Assembly (NCBI GenBank): GCA_018136815.1
Contig: CM030940.1
Coordinates: 4,195,245-4,259,244, forward strand
Length of the DNA: 64,000 nt
Reading direction: 5' to 3'
From: Isochrysis galbana
Lineage: Eukaryota; Haptophyta; Isochrysidales; Isochrysidaceae
The stretch's first letter is position 1; every line of letters begins with the position of its first letter. Shown here piece after piece: positions 22,442 to 31,248 of this stretch. A model generated the notes under the pieces. It made no database searches and was not told where the DNA came from. It saw only the letters and a list, made by a program, of their open reading frames with translations. A program made the translations under genes and the position numbers.

Positions 22442-22459
22442 GAATGCCCTATCCCCGAA
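22442..22459. repeat. target site duplication, left copy
   Basis: GAATGCCCTATCCCCGAA is identical to 22945-22962 and flanks the LINE-A fragment. Confidence 0.9.
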
Positions 22460-22944
22460 AAAAAAACCTTTTAATATTCTCGCCTCACTCGTGGCACTGA
22501 AAGACGCTCACGAAGCCACGCCCTTTCTCTTCCCACTCCCCCACTCCCTGCCTTGCGGCTTGCGGCAACTCTCCTCGTGCTCTACTTAGGGGCCCGGGTC
22601 GTGCGGGGGGTTCGAGCTAAGCGGGGTGCACCTGTCCCCAACAGTGAGTTCTCTCCTTCCTCCTGTTCTGTTGAGTGACCTGTCTATACAGAAAGTGTTG
22701 CAGGGTGTCGTCATACTAATGCGCACGGGCGTTCACTCAGTGTGTCCGTAGTTATGGTCGGCCGCCCATCCGAAATATCGGTCAGAGCGGGGTGACGCGT
22801 CGCATCATGCGAGTCTCTCGGCTAAACCGAGAGCTTCCGCTACGAGGCCGAATTCCTTGTTGAGTTGTAGCCTGCCTTTCTTGTCTTCGATAAATATGGG
22901 GGTGCTGAGTTCCGTCGTTTTTTTGATCTTTGGTTTTCTTCCCT
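22460..22944 (-). mobile_element. LINE-A insertion, 5'-truncated, with 18-bp TSD
   Basis: On the minus strand it starts in the ORF2 tail (GRKPKIK, ELSTPIFIEDKKGRL) and stops after VAEALGLAERLA (stop at 22805-22807). It continues with the 3' UTR (GACAGGTGCACCCC, AAGTAGAGCACGAGG), the stem-loop arms GCGTGGC/GCCACGA, and the terminus GAGAATATTAAAAGG plus T run. Exact 18-bp flanking repeats define both borders. This establishes that the T-rich terminus is the true 3' end and that insertion was by target-primed reverse transcription. Confidence 0.93.
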
Positions 22945-22962
22945 GAATGCCCTATCCCCGAA
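22945..22962. repeat. target site duplication, right copy
   Basis: It is identical to 22442-22459. Confidence 0.9.
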
Positions 22963-23014
22963 GGTGGTGCTCAACAGGCAGGAGAGGAGAAGGAGTCTGC
23001 CACCACTCCTAGAC

Positions 23015-23105
23015 TTGGGCTCGCCGGGCGGCGGGGGTCGGGGGAGTGGGGGTGTAGAAAGTATGCTACGTGCCACGTGTAGTAGGTAGTGGTTCCATTC
23101 GCCGC
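23015..23105 (+). repeat. retroelement 3' UTR segment shared with 60.5 kb
   Basis: GGGGTGTAGAAAGTATGCTA and GGTAGTGGTTCCATTCGCCG match 60500-60560 closely. In the 60.5-kb copy this segment leads straight into the GTAAGAATATTAAAAGG terminus, so it is probably a LINE-A variant 3' UTR. Confidence 0.65.
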
Positions 23106-23289
23106 TGGTGTCATGGAGATTGCGGTGACCTCTCGGCGGGGGTACCACGATAGAACTTATAGCGTCGTTTGACATCTTGCTAGCTAGCATTCCTAGCCAC
23201 ATACATCGGACGAGCCATGTGGCAACCGCGCACACCCCCATCGCGGGGGAGGGCTCCGTTGCCGCCGAAGGGCTACGGTCCCGCAGCAC

Positions 23290-23818
23290 TAAGTAAGGTT
23301 CAAGAAACGGATAGATGTCAACGGATTCCGCCCACTATTCAAAACGAACGACGACAACGAATTAGTTCCAAGTAGCCAAGTAGTAAACTCGTAAAAGTAC
23401 TAGAGCGCCTCAACATAAATATGACGACATAAAACATATAATACAACAACAAAACAAAAACAACACCGGACTTAGCGACCAGGGATAACAATAGAACGTA
23501 GGAGGCACTGCCTCCGCGTGAGGAATCCACTGGGGAAGGCCGAAAGGCTTGGCCCCCACACAGGGACGGACTGGGTCCGAGACCGACGCAAAACAAATGC
23601 ATGAGGCCTGCCCCTCCCCTCCCCCAAGCGATAGGCCCAAAGTAGTGTACATGGACATGGGCATGGGCCGACCCCCCAAAACCGAAAAAAAAGGAACGAG
23701 GGGGGGAGCGGGCGGGGGAGCAGTGGTAGGGGTACAGGCGATGGCATCGGGAGCGCGCGGGAGTGTGTATCAATAGTAGCCTAGCGGGCACCTTCAAGAA
23801 TGTGTGTGTTTTTTTACA
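23290..23818 (+). mobile_element. LINE-C C-terminal tail and 3' UTR
   Basis: 23297-23390 encodes FKKRIDVNGFRPLFKTNDD and stops soon after. This matches the PKKRIDIGDFRPVFHISD tail at about 27050 on the other strand. The AT-rich 3' UTR ends AGCGGGCACCTTCAAGAATG followed by a T run at 23818. The element is 5'-truncated. Confidence 0.75.
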
Positions 23819-24017
23819 AACACAACCATAAAACTCTGTCGACGCTCGTCTAAAGTACTCCCCAAAGGGGATGACGAACGAACAGTAAAGAAATACTGTA
23901 GAGGGGGGGGGGAAACAGCGGGAAGAGGCCAGTGGGAGCCCTGGCGGCTTCCCGCGAGTTGGCCGTGCTGGCGCGTGAGGGGGCGGCGGTACGCGCGTGC
24001 AGGCGCGCCTCTTCGCG

Positions 24018-24758
24018 ATGAGCCTCGCCGAGCTCAAGAAGAAGGCCAATGAGGCGATTAGCAAGAACGATATGGAACTTTCACTTTCGCTATTGAATCA
24101 GGCCATCGAGCTCGCTCCAGACGACCGCGCGCTCTGGGCAAACCGCTCGTATGTTCATGAGATGCGCAAGGCGCCTGAGGAGGCGCTCAGGGATGCGCGC
24201 CGCACCATTGAGATCGATCCCGGGTTTCCCAAGGGCTTTCTTCGCGCATCAAGAGCACTTATTGCCCTGGGACGCGCTGAGGAGGCGTACGAGCTGCTTG
24301 CAGGTGTCATTGAGGAGTTCCCACAGGATTACGCCCTTGCAGAGGCACTCACTGCCGCTGACAATGCCAGAGCCACCAGTGGCAGATTGAGGCACGGGAA
24401 CTCGGCTGCCGTCGCTGAAAGTGAGGCTTCCCTTGTAGAGGCAGCAGTGACCGCTGCGGAATTGCGTGATCGCAGGCGCATAAACGAGGGTCTCGGCTCC
24501 TCGTACTACTATGCAGCGGTGCCCTCAACAAGGCACACCCTCCCAGTGGAGGCGCCATCGAGGATCAATGCAGGGGCAGACATCCACCAAAGGCCCAATC
24601 AGGTGGAGTTGGCTGCGGCAGGTGGCATACGCGCTGACCTCGAGAAGAAGGGGGGCGACTCGTACTACTACGCGCATGCGCGTATGAAGGACTACCACGT
24701 CCCGACTGTGCCGAAGCGAATCGACGCGGGTGGCGGCCTCACGCCGTGGCAGCCCTAG
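24018..24758 (+). CDS. TPR-domain protein with paired SYYYA motifs
   Basis: This is a single exon of 246 residues with ATG at 24018 (MSLAELKKKANEAIS). Residues 5-115 form three TPR-like helix pairs (NDMELSLSLLNQAIELAPDD, ALWANRSYVHEMRKAPEEAL, RASRALIALGRAEEAYELL) of the type that carries Hsp70/Hsp90 or other peptide tails. The second half has two related blocks, GSSYYYAAVPSTRHTLPVEA then SRINAGADI, and GDSYYYAHARMKDYHVPTVP then KRIDAGGGL. This repeated SYYYA-(20)-RI(N/D)AG motif resembles a CS-like or co-chaperone segment but I cannot name it. The function is likely chaperone or complex assembly; this is inference from the TPRs. It is followed by an ordinary 3' flank. Confidence 0.8.
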   Translation: MSLAELKKKANEAISKNDMELSLSLLNQAIELAPDDRALWANRSYVHEMRKAPEEALRDARRTIEIDPGFPKGFLRASRALIALGRAEEAYELLAGVIEEFPQDYALAEALTAADNARATSGRLRHGNSAAVAESEASLVEAAVTAAELRDRRRINEGLGSSYYYAAVPSTRHTLPVEAPSRINAGADIHQRPNQVELAAAGGIRADLEKKGGDSYYYAHARMKDYHVPTVPKRIDAGGGLTPWQP

Positions 24759-25362
24759 CCGTCGAGCAACAAGAGTAGATAGCAGTGGCCATTCGCCATT
24801 CCGTACCATTCTGGACAGTCTTTCTTTCTCTAGAGGCATCTCTGTATTCGAGATTGGCGTGGAGACCGCCGTATAGTGTGAAAATAGCAAGAGTTACCAT
24901 CACATGAGAGACAAGATGAGGGACAGAGATTGTCGCCTGCTTGTAGTCATGGCTGAAGCTGTGGTGCCTCAAGTGGAGTGGACTATAAATAAATAAAAAT
25001 TATTTATCCTAGCCAACCCCACTAGCTAATTGGACACAACACTTCAGTCCCGGAATCCCGCCATGCCTAACGAGCCAGGTGTCCGAGTGATACCGGTAAT
25101 ACCGGGGGAAGGGGTCACGGCCCCCTCCCCTCGATATTTGTCTATTTGTCCCCCCTCCAGTGCACGCACCGACCCTGCCACCCCAGCGCGTCCTCTCCTC
25201 GAGTTCACGCTGGGGGAAAACCCCTTTCGGGTAAAACAACGCAGGGGGGGGGGGGACTAGTGAAACTAGGGGCCCAGAGCGCTAATCACTCTCGCCGGAG
25301 CGCCGGAGCGAGTGGCCACGGCGAGCCGCGGCCCTTCCCTCCTGACTCTAGCGCCCCTCTTT

Positions 25363-25383
25363 TAATATAACTGAGCATTGGTG
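25363..25383 (+). repeat. repeat E fragment
   Basis: AATATAACTGAGCATTGGT is the start of repeat E, cut where the hairpin begins. Confidence 0.6.
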
Positions 25384-25385
25384 AA

Positions 25386-25435
25386 CTATCGTTAAAACGA
25401 TAGGGTCATGGAGCGCGCGCCGCCTCAGAGACTGA
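25386..25435 (+). mobile_element. solo 5' hairpin unit
   Basis: CTATCGTTAAAACGATAG (25386-25403) is followed by GGTC and ATGGAGCGCGCGCCG (ATG at 25408). Similarity to other units ends after about 10 codons. The unit interrupts a repeat E copy on its left side. Confidence 0.7.
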
Positions 25436-25531
25436 AACCCCAAGTTTGGTTTTTTTTTCGACTGATGCCCCACTTATTGGGCTCCAAAAAACTTTTGGGC
25501 GAGGGCGTTTTTTTGTTGTTCACAATGTAAG

Positions 25532-25843
25532 ATGTGGGTTTACGTTCGCGATTTCTTCGAAGAAGACTACGACGTCTTCCCATTGGCTAGCCTGTTGGGT
25601 GGCCTCGCGTTCTGGTTACTGCTTCCAAGCGCACTCATCGGTATCTTGGAGTTGTCGTGGAAGGGCAACTTGAAGAGGGCCGGTATTGCGATCGGGGTGC
25701 TCTTTGTGCTTTGTATCCTTGTCCTGCTGACGTTATGGAAGACGAAAATTTTCCGCTTTTACAAGACGAACAAGATGAACCTGTCCCGGCAGGGGAAGGA
25801 GACATTGCAACAGGCTGCACAAAGACGCAGCAAGAGGACATAA
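25532..25843 (+). CDS. small two-TM membrane protein, orphan
   Basis: This intronless frame of 103 residues starts MWVYVRDFFEEDYDVFPL. It has two hydrophobic segments (LASLLGGLAFWLLLPSALIGI and AGIAIGVLFVLCILVLLTLW) and a basic tail (KTKIFRFYKTNKMN, RRSKRT). The stop codon TAA is the first triplet of a 28-bp repeat shared with 26378. Base composition is less GC-rich than the nearby genes. It could be a real small gene, a 3' exon of a larger gene, or a virus- or transposon-derived ORF. Confidence 0.5.
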   Translation: MWVYVRDFFEEDYDVFPLASLLGGLAFWLLLPSALIGILELSWKGNLKRAGIAIGVLFVLCILVLLTLWKTKIFRFYKTNKMNLSRQGKETLQQAAQRRSKRT

Positions 25844-25868
25844 AACCCGTCACGAAACACAAACACCC
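25841..25868 (+). repeat. conserved motif repeat, copy 1
   Basis: TAAAACCCGTCACGAAACAC plus AAACACCC is identical to 26378-26405. Related copies are at 33417-33434 and 53618-53640. Confidence 0.85.
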
Positions 25869-25937
25869 ACAACAAACCACACACTACCCACACATCGCGA
25901 CAAGTCCTAAAGATTTTTTCCCCCCCGCCCTCAGGTT

Positions 25938-26310
25938 GCATGCGCAGCTGCCGAATTAGCTTCGAATCGGAGTTGGCACGCCCGGTAAAACTTCCCCCTG
26001 GGCGCATAGCACGCGTGCTTCACCGCCTCCTGGATCCTTCGGACGGCCTCTTGGTGCGTCACGGGGATGACGCACACCCCCGCCGCGACGCGGCAGGCCA
26101 CGGGTGGTCGTTCATTGCACCCGAGCAGGTGCAGTGTGAGCCGCGCAGCAGCGCTGGGTTTCTGCCAGGATGACGGGGCGCGTGGGCATGTGCAGGCGAC
26201 CCATGTCGCTCAAGGGGCACCAGGCGCCGTCGTGCATGCGCGCGAGGGCGACTGCGCACACCGCCTCGAGCTCCTGCGAGCTGTCCATGCGGAGGGAGAG
26301 GGGAGAGAGG
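25938..26310 (-). CDS. possible conserved coding exons, unresolved
   Basis: Two minus-strand frames look coding: MDSSQELEAVCAVALARMHD from 26297 downward, and VTHQEAVRRIQEAVKHACYA ending HAT-stop at 25938. They are in different frames and would need an intron or frameshift near 26170-26230 that I could not place. The family is not recognised. Confidence 0.35.
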
Positions 26311-26377
26311 GGCGTGCGCGAGGGAGGGGCGCGCGCGAGGGGAGGGAGACCGAGAAGTGGGCCAAAAATAGAGCAAC

Positions 26378-26405
26378 TAAAACCCGTCACGAAACACAAA
26401 CACCC
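26378..26405 (+). repeat. conserved motif repeat, copy 2
   Basis: It is an exact copy of 25841-25868, 537 bp away in direct orientation. Confidence 0.85.
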
Positions 26406-26452
26406 ATGCCACCTTGCGCCTACCTCACGAGCGCCGGACTAACGTATACAAT

Positions 26453-26701
26453 TTAACCTTCTCTCCGAGTTAATATATGCACTGCCGCAATGACCAAAGG
26501 TGCGATGAATGCAGCCCCGATGGTCATGCGTGAGGTCCACTTCAACGTGTACTGCTTGTTGGGAGCCTTTTTTCTCTGCTGCGTTACAATCTCGAGAATG
26601 AGCATGGTGGTGCCGACAATGAAGAACGAAATGATCAAAATAGAGCTGATGATTCGAATGACATGTTTCAGAGTCTCTGAGTCCCGAAGAATGCTGAGCA
26701 T
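26453..26701 (-). CDS. small two-TM protein, orphan
   Basis: The 82-residue intronless frame starts MLSILRDSETLKHVIRIISS at 26701. It has the TM segments IISSILIISFFIVGTTMLIL and MTIGAAFIAPLVIAAVHIL with a basic loop (TQQRKKAPNKQYTLKW), and ends LTRREG. The composition is AT-richer than the flanks. The frame remains open further upstream (to about 26836), so 26701 is the first ATG that gives a compact protein, not a proven start. Confidence 0.5.
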   Translation of the reverse strand: MLSILRDSETLKHVIRIISSILIISFFIVGTTMLILEIVTQQRKKAPNKQYTLKWTSRMTIGAAFIAPLVIAAVHILTRREG

Positions 26702-26931
26702 CGGGCCAACGCGTGTACACCAGAGGCACAAAATTTTCTCTGGGCGGTGGGTGTGCGCGCGTGACCGACGCCGAGCGCGCATGCGCGCGTGCACCGGCAA
26801 TGTGGCTCCCAAAAACTTATGGGGCTCGTATGTCACGTCCTCCCGGCCGTGATTTGGTGGTTGGGCCCCGTCCAGATCGCAGTGCCTCTGGTGGTGCCCT
26901 CCCTTGCTCGTTGTATCAGTGGTTTATTCGT

Positions 26932-27424
26932 CTCCGTTGCCTCGCTCCTCGGTCTCTTCGACAGCGTGTGCGATCCTCAGCTTGGTGGCTAGCTCAGCTA
27001 TCTCCTCGCTGGGTTTGAGCCCACCCTTGTCGCTTATGTGGAATACGGGCCTGAAGTCGCCTATATCTATCCTTTTCTTGGGTTGTCTTCCCATGCCCGC
27101 TTGGGCCGTTCGCGCCGAGTCGGTTTCGTATGCGAATATTAGTGCTTTACACAGGGCTGTGTATCTCTCTATTATTCTTATGAGTATTGATTCTTCTGAG
27201 TAGTCTATGTTCTCATAGTGGATCCTATAGAAGTCCGTTATGATATATCTCCATGCTAGCAGGTATAGAGTGTATATCGCTTTTGGGGCGTCTCCCTTTG
27301 GGAATATAAACAGGTTGTCTATTGTGATGTCTTCTCTGCTTCTTTCGGCGCTGGGCGAGAATCTCGCGATTATGTTCAGCGCGTCTAATATCCTGGTTAT
27401 CCCGGGGCAGCGACTCGAGTATAT
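26932..27424 (-). pseudogene. LINE-C ORF2 C-terminal tail
   Basis: The minus-strand frame reads CPGITRILDALNIIARF, then YLLAWRYIITDFYRIHY, and RQPKKRIDIGDFRPVFHISD, ending ERGNGDE-stop. It is related to the LAWRYILTDFYNIQYG tail of LINE-B and to the 23297-23390 fragment. It begins exactly where repeat E starts at 27428, so its 5' part was lost or displaced. Confidence 0.8.
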
Positions 27425-27427
27425 AAT

Positions 27428-27712
27428 AATATAACTGAGCATTAGTACCACTACTCTCACTAGCCCTGATACTAACACGACAACCCTCAGTGCACCTCCC
27501 CGTACACCTTGGCGCGTGTTGATGCCACAGACACATGCACCTATGCATGCACCTGTGCACCCCTTCAAATCTCCCCCCTCGCAAGCCCCCGGCTCCCATT
27601 CCCATTCCAACTCCCCACAAGTTATAACGGGTAACGGGTGAAAACCCTGTAAGACGAACCGACCTACGTCGGCAGACTCACTAGGAAAAAGCACCGGGGG
27701 GGGGGGGGGGGG
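27428..27712 (+). repeat. dispersed repeat E, near-complete copy, ending in G run
   Basis: It aligns along its length with 4428-4712, including CACCCCTTCAA, CGACCTACGTCGG and GAAAAGCACCGGGG, then a G run to 27712. Confidence 0.85.
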
Positions 27713-27839
27713 GGAGAGGAAGGAACTCTCGTCAACAAAGAAGATCGGCCCTTTCCCTTACCAGCTCCAGCTCGCACCGTGAGCAGGCCGGCTTTTCAAG
27801 GAGTTTTTTTTCACTTTCACTTCGTAGTACAATATAAAT

Positions 27840-27942
27840 GGGACCTGACGTAAGGTCTGAAGTCAGATGCGTCAGATAGCGTCAGGTCCCTACGGTCCAA
27901 CACCTGACACCTGACGTTAGAAATCCCAACATCCCAACCGGG
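27840..27942. mobile_element. one-ended remnant of a TIR element
   Basis: The segment has GGGACCTGACG...CGTCAGGTCCC arms and repeated ACCTGACAC. It ends CATCCCAACCGGG, similar in design to the right ends at 32288-32305 and 53135-53152. No partner left end or target duplication was found. Confidence 0.45.
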
Positions 27943-28149
27943 CTGAATTGTGGTCTATGAGTAGAAATGGAACTTGGTTGCCCGCCTCTCATCAAAAAGT
28001 ACTTAAGGAGTAGAAAGAAGACGGAAGCGGCACCGCCGGCGCGCGGCGTGGCGTGGCGCCCCCCTCCCCTCGTCTCTCCTCTCTCCTCTTCCTCTACCTC
28101 CCGCCACCACCGCCGACAGATAAGCGGCCGTCCCCTCCATTTGTTGGTT

Positions 28150-28190
28150 CGACCCCCCCCCCCCCTCCCCCCCCCCCCCCCCCCCCCCGC
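28150..28190. repeat. poly-C tract in the 5' leader of the kinase gene
   Basis: Nearly uninterrupted C runs lie about 40 bp upstream of the ATG at 28226. Confidence 0.9.
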
Positions 28191-28225
28191 GCGCCTCGCC
28201 CATCCTCTCTCTCCATTCCTCTTGT

Positions 28226-29723
28226 ATGTGGACGGCAAATCGGGCCTGCCGCCCAGTCACCGACTTTTCCAAGGTGGATAAGATCGGCGAGGGGACGTAC
28301 GGCTCTGTCTACCTGGCTCGCGAGCGACAGACTGGGCAGCTCGTCGCGCTCAAGCGCGCCAAGCTGTCGAGCTCTGGCTTCGAGCGCGAGGGCATGCCGC
28401 AGACTTCGGTGCGCGAGGTCTGCCTTCTCCGTCGGCTAATCCACCCGAACATCATACGACTTCGTGAGGTGGTCGTCGGCTCCAAGGTGGATTCAGTCTT
28501 CCTCGTCTTCGACTACTGCGAGCACGACCTCGCCAAGCTGCTAGACTCGATGCCAAGACCGTTTGCGCTCGAGGAGGCCAAATGCCTCTCAGCACAGCTC
28601 CTCTGCGCCGTTTCACACCTCCATTCGTGCCATCTGCTGCACCGGGACCTCAAGATGTCAAACCTACTGCTCACAGCTGCGGGCGAGCTCAAGCTTTGCG
28701 ACTTTGGCCTCGCCCGCGCCTACGATCCCCCCGCTGGTCTGTACACGCCTCGCGTAGTCACGCTGTGGTACCGCGCGCCAGAGCTCCTACTTGGCGCGAC
28801 CGAATACGGTGCACCCATTGATCTATGGGCGGTAGGGTGCATCATTGGCGAGCTGCTTTTACATCGGCCGCTGATGCCAGCATCGACCGAGATTAAACAG
28901 TATGAGCTCATGGTATGCATACCCCCTGTTTCCGCCTTCGCGTACACCGTGCGCATGGTGCCTCTGCCTGGACTGCGCTTCAGCTCATCGACTGCGCTTC
29001 AGCTCATCTTGCTGCACCGATCGGCATGTGCTATGCAGGTCGACTTGCTTGGCACGCCAACAGACCGCATCTGGCCTGGCTTCAGTCAGCTACCGTTTGC
29101 TCGCACCCTGGCCAGGAAAGTGCCGGTACAGCCGTACAATGAGCTCGAGACGGTCTTTGCGAAGGTATTCGCGAGCCTTGGGAGGAGCACGTTTGACTAC
29201 ATGGCGCCCACGCGTCAGCACCTCCCCTTCACTCACAACTCCCTGCCGCCTGACCCAGATTCGGCCGCTGCCTACGTTGCTGTCGTTCTTGAACGGCCTC
29301 CTGACCTACGATCCAAAGCGTCGAATCGACGCTCGCTCGGCTCTGGTGCACGCCTGGTTCAACGAGAGGCCTGTAGCAACCACTCCGCAGCGCCTCGCCG
29401 CGGCGAGGCTGCCTCATCCGGTGGCCTTTGAGGGGGCAAAGACTAGCAGAGACGCCCCTAAGCGCCGGCAGGCCGGGGGCTCACGCGGCGCCGATGCATG
29501 CATAGGTCCTCGCAAAGGCGATCGGTTGACAGCATGCGCACAAGAGCTTTTCGACGAGGAGGAGCAGGTGGCTTTACCAATGCGCAAGGTAGCACGACGT
29601 GAGGAACCCACCACTACTAGCGGCACCACTAGCGACCCCACAGCTCTTCCGCAAACCTTGACGAGTCGCATCCGCATCCCTTCTCCTTCGAGCATCTTTG
29701 CGTCCGCGACAAGGCAGCTCTAA
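28226..29723 (+). CDS. CDK10: cyclin-dependent kinase, CDK10-like
   Basis: Exons 28226-28912, 29039-29164 and 29259-29723 (GT-AG introns of 126 and 94 bp, in phase) encode about 425 residues. Kinase landmarks include IGEGTYGSVYLAR (P-loop), VALKRAK (ATP lysine), MPQTSVREVCLL in the place of PSTAIRE, and HRDLKMSNLL (catalytic loop). DFGLARAY, TPRVVTLWYRAPELLLG and DLWAVGCIIGELLLHRPLMP follow. The MPRPF segment, the NRACRPVTDFSKVDKIGEG start and the C-lobe end YDPKRRIDARSALVHAWF all resemble CDK10 more than CDK11. The C-terminal 90 residues are Ser/Arg/Thr-rich and divergent. CDK10 acts in transcription and cell-cycle control with cyclin M in animals; the partner here is unknown. Confidence 0.88.
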
Positions 29724-30567
29724 GAGCTCTGCGCATCTGCAAGCTTCCGATGGAGTCTTCCCTCGGCATCACAGCATCCAACGTACATGCTCATGAAATA
29801 GAACATACATGGAGACTTAGGGGATGAGTTGACGTCATCGCGGGCAAAGTGTGTTGTTAGCCTCGTGCACTGAGGAGGAATATTCGCAGCTTGCACGATT
29901 TGCACATCGTTGATTATGCTGCAAAACTCTGGACCCCCTTGGATTTTGATGGCACTGTAGGCGGCAAGCAACCGCCGCCTTTGTCTGAAGCCTAGTGGGA
30001 TTCTCATGGTACATGGTACCGAGATCCAAGCCAAGAGGCCGAACATTCATTTTCACTTAGGTCCGTTTTTATTGTCCGGTGCCCCTTGGAAATAGGGCCG
30101 TATATCTTGTACAGCCACCTCGACCCTCCCTATTAGGCCATTAGGCCCTATACATCAACGTAACTTTAAATGATAGATGATAGGGCCATGGGCGTCATGG
30201 CGCTGTGCGCGCCGCTCCCCTCGTTCCTCTCTCTCTCTCTCTCTCCTCTCGCCGCTCGCTGTCTGCCGCGTCCTGTGACACAACCTGCTTACTCGCCGGT
30301 GGCTTCAGGCCCACATTGAGTACACGCTGCACGAAGCACGGTCGACTGTCGACTGATGCATGTGAAGAAGATGACCCCGAATGCCCTCGCTGAGCTCGCT
30401 GACTGCTGACTGAGTCGCAGCGCACGCTTCTTGCTGACGCTATTACCATAATCGATCCAGGTCGTTTGCCTTCATTTGGTGCCCCTCGTTTCCAAATACG
30501 CGATGTGTCGGTACAAAAAAAATCTTATTGTATTTGAGCAAAGGCACCCACCTCACAGTGCTCAACC
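29724..30567. other. intergenic, no gene seen
   Basis: There is a short (CT)n at about 30225-30250 and two loosely similar GGTGCCCC...GTAC segments at about 30078 and 30477. Nothing else is recognised. Confidence 0.4.
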
Positions 30568-31203
30568 ATGTCTATAAATGGAATGGCGGCTGATGATGTA
30601 GTACTCAAGCGATTGAAATGGATAACAATAAAGATGGACTATAACTTTAAAAAATTCATATTACCTCTCTTTCCGCCATATGGCACTTCTAAATCTGCCA
30701 TGCAGGTTATTGTTATTGCGGAAGCATTGGACAGCATCAGTCCGCCACCGCCGGTTGGGGTCAACCCGGGGGGGAGCAACAACTCCCTGAGGAGGCTGCT
30801 TGAGTTGAACCCAAATTTGTTGACGTACACTGTCGAATGTAAGGCCTTATTCAGTTCATTCGATTTCAAGCACAATACGAACATTGAAGACACCTTACAT
30901 GCCATTTGCGAGGCTGATAAATCATTCACACTGGTTTATATGATACACACTCTCTTGAGCAAGAAATTCACTGCGAAAACAATCATCGATATGAGTCGTG
31001 ATGATCTGCTTCGTACAATCAAAGCTCACGTCGATTCGGAATTAACTCCCCACCTCCAAGAATTGCTAGAAGGTGTCGATTCGGGTTCAGCTTCCCAAGT
31101 AAAGATTGAAAACAAAAGGCCGCTTATCGATTCGGGTTCAGCTCCCGTAAAGATTGAACCCACAAGGCCCAGCAACATCAAATACAAAAAAGCTCGGTCC
31201 TAG
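30568..31203 (+). CDS. orphan intronless ORF with two SUMO-type motifs
   Basis: The 211-residue frame starts MSINGMAADDVVLKRLKWIT and is clearly AT-richer than neighbouring genes, with AT-ending codons. It appears soluble and mostly helical (NNSLRRLLELNPNLLTYTVEC, EADKSFTLVYMIHTLLSKKF). The C-terminus contains a duplicated block, VDSGSASQVKIENKRP and IDSGSAPVKIEPTRP. Each copy holds VKIE, the psi-K-x-E consensus for SUMO attachment, followed by a basic KYKKARS end that could be a nuclear signal. The stop lies 45 bp from a TIR transposon. Origin from a DNA virus or mobile element is possible given composition and lack of introns, but no hallmark protein is present. Confidence 0.6.
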   Translation: MSINGMAADDVVLKRLKWITIKMDYNFKKFILPLFPPYGTSKSAMQVIVIAEALDSISPPPPVGVNPGGSNNSLRRLLELNPNLLTYTVECKALFSSFDFKHNTNIEDTLHAICEADKSFTLVYMIHTLLSKKFTAKTIIDMSRDDLLRTIKAHVDSELTPHLQELLEGVDSGSASQVKIENKRPLIDSGSAPVKIEPTRPSNIKYKKARS

Positions 31204-31240
31204 GACACCGGGCCGAGCTCACCTGCCGAGCGAGTCCACC

Positions 31241-31248
31241 GCGGTAAG
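31241..31248. repeat. 8-bp target site duplication, left
   Basis: GCGGTAAG is identical to 32306-32313. Confidence 0.85.

Noticed and set aside
30078-30520. Direct repeat GGTGCCCC...GTAC at 30078 and 30477
   Set aside because: Similarity is too weak to call a repeat or a target duplication.
29724-30567. Small ORFs downstream of the CDK10-like gene
   Set aside because: They are short, overlap on both strands and show no protein features.
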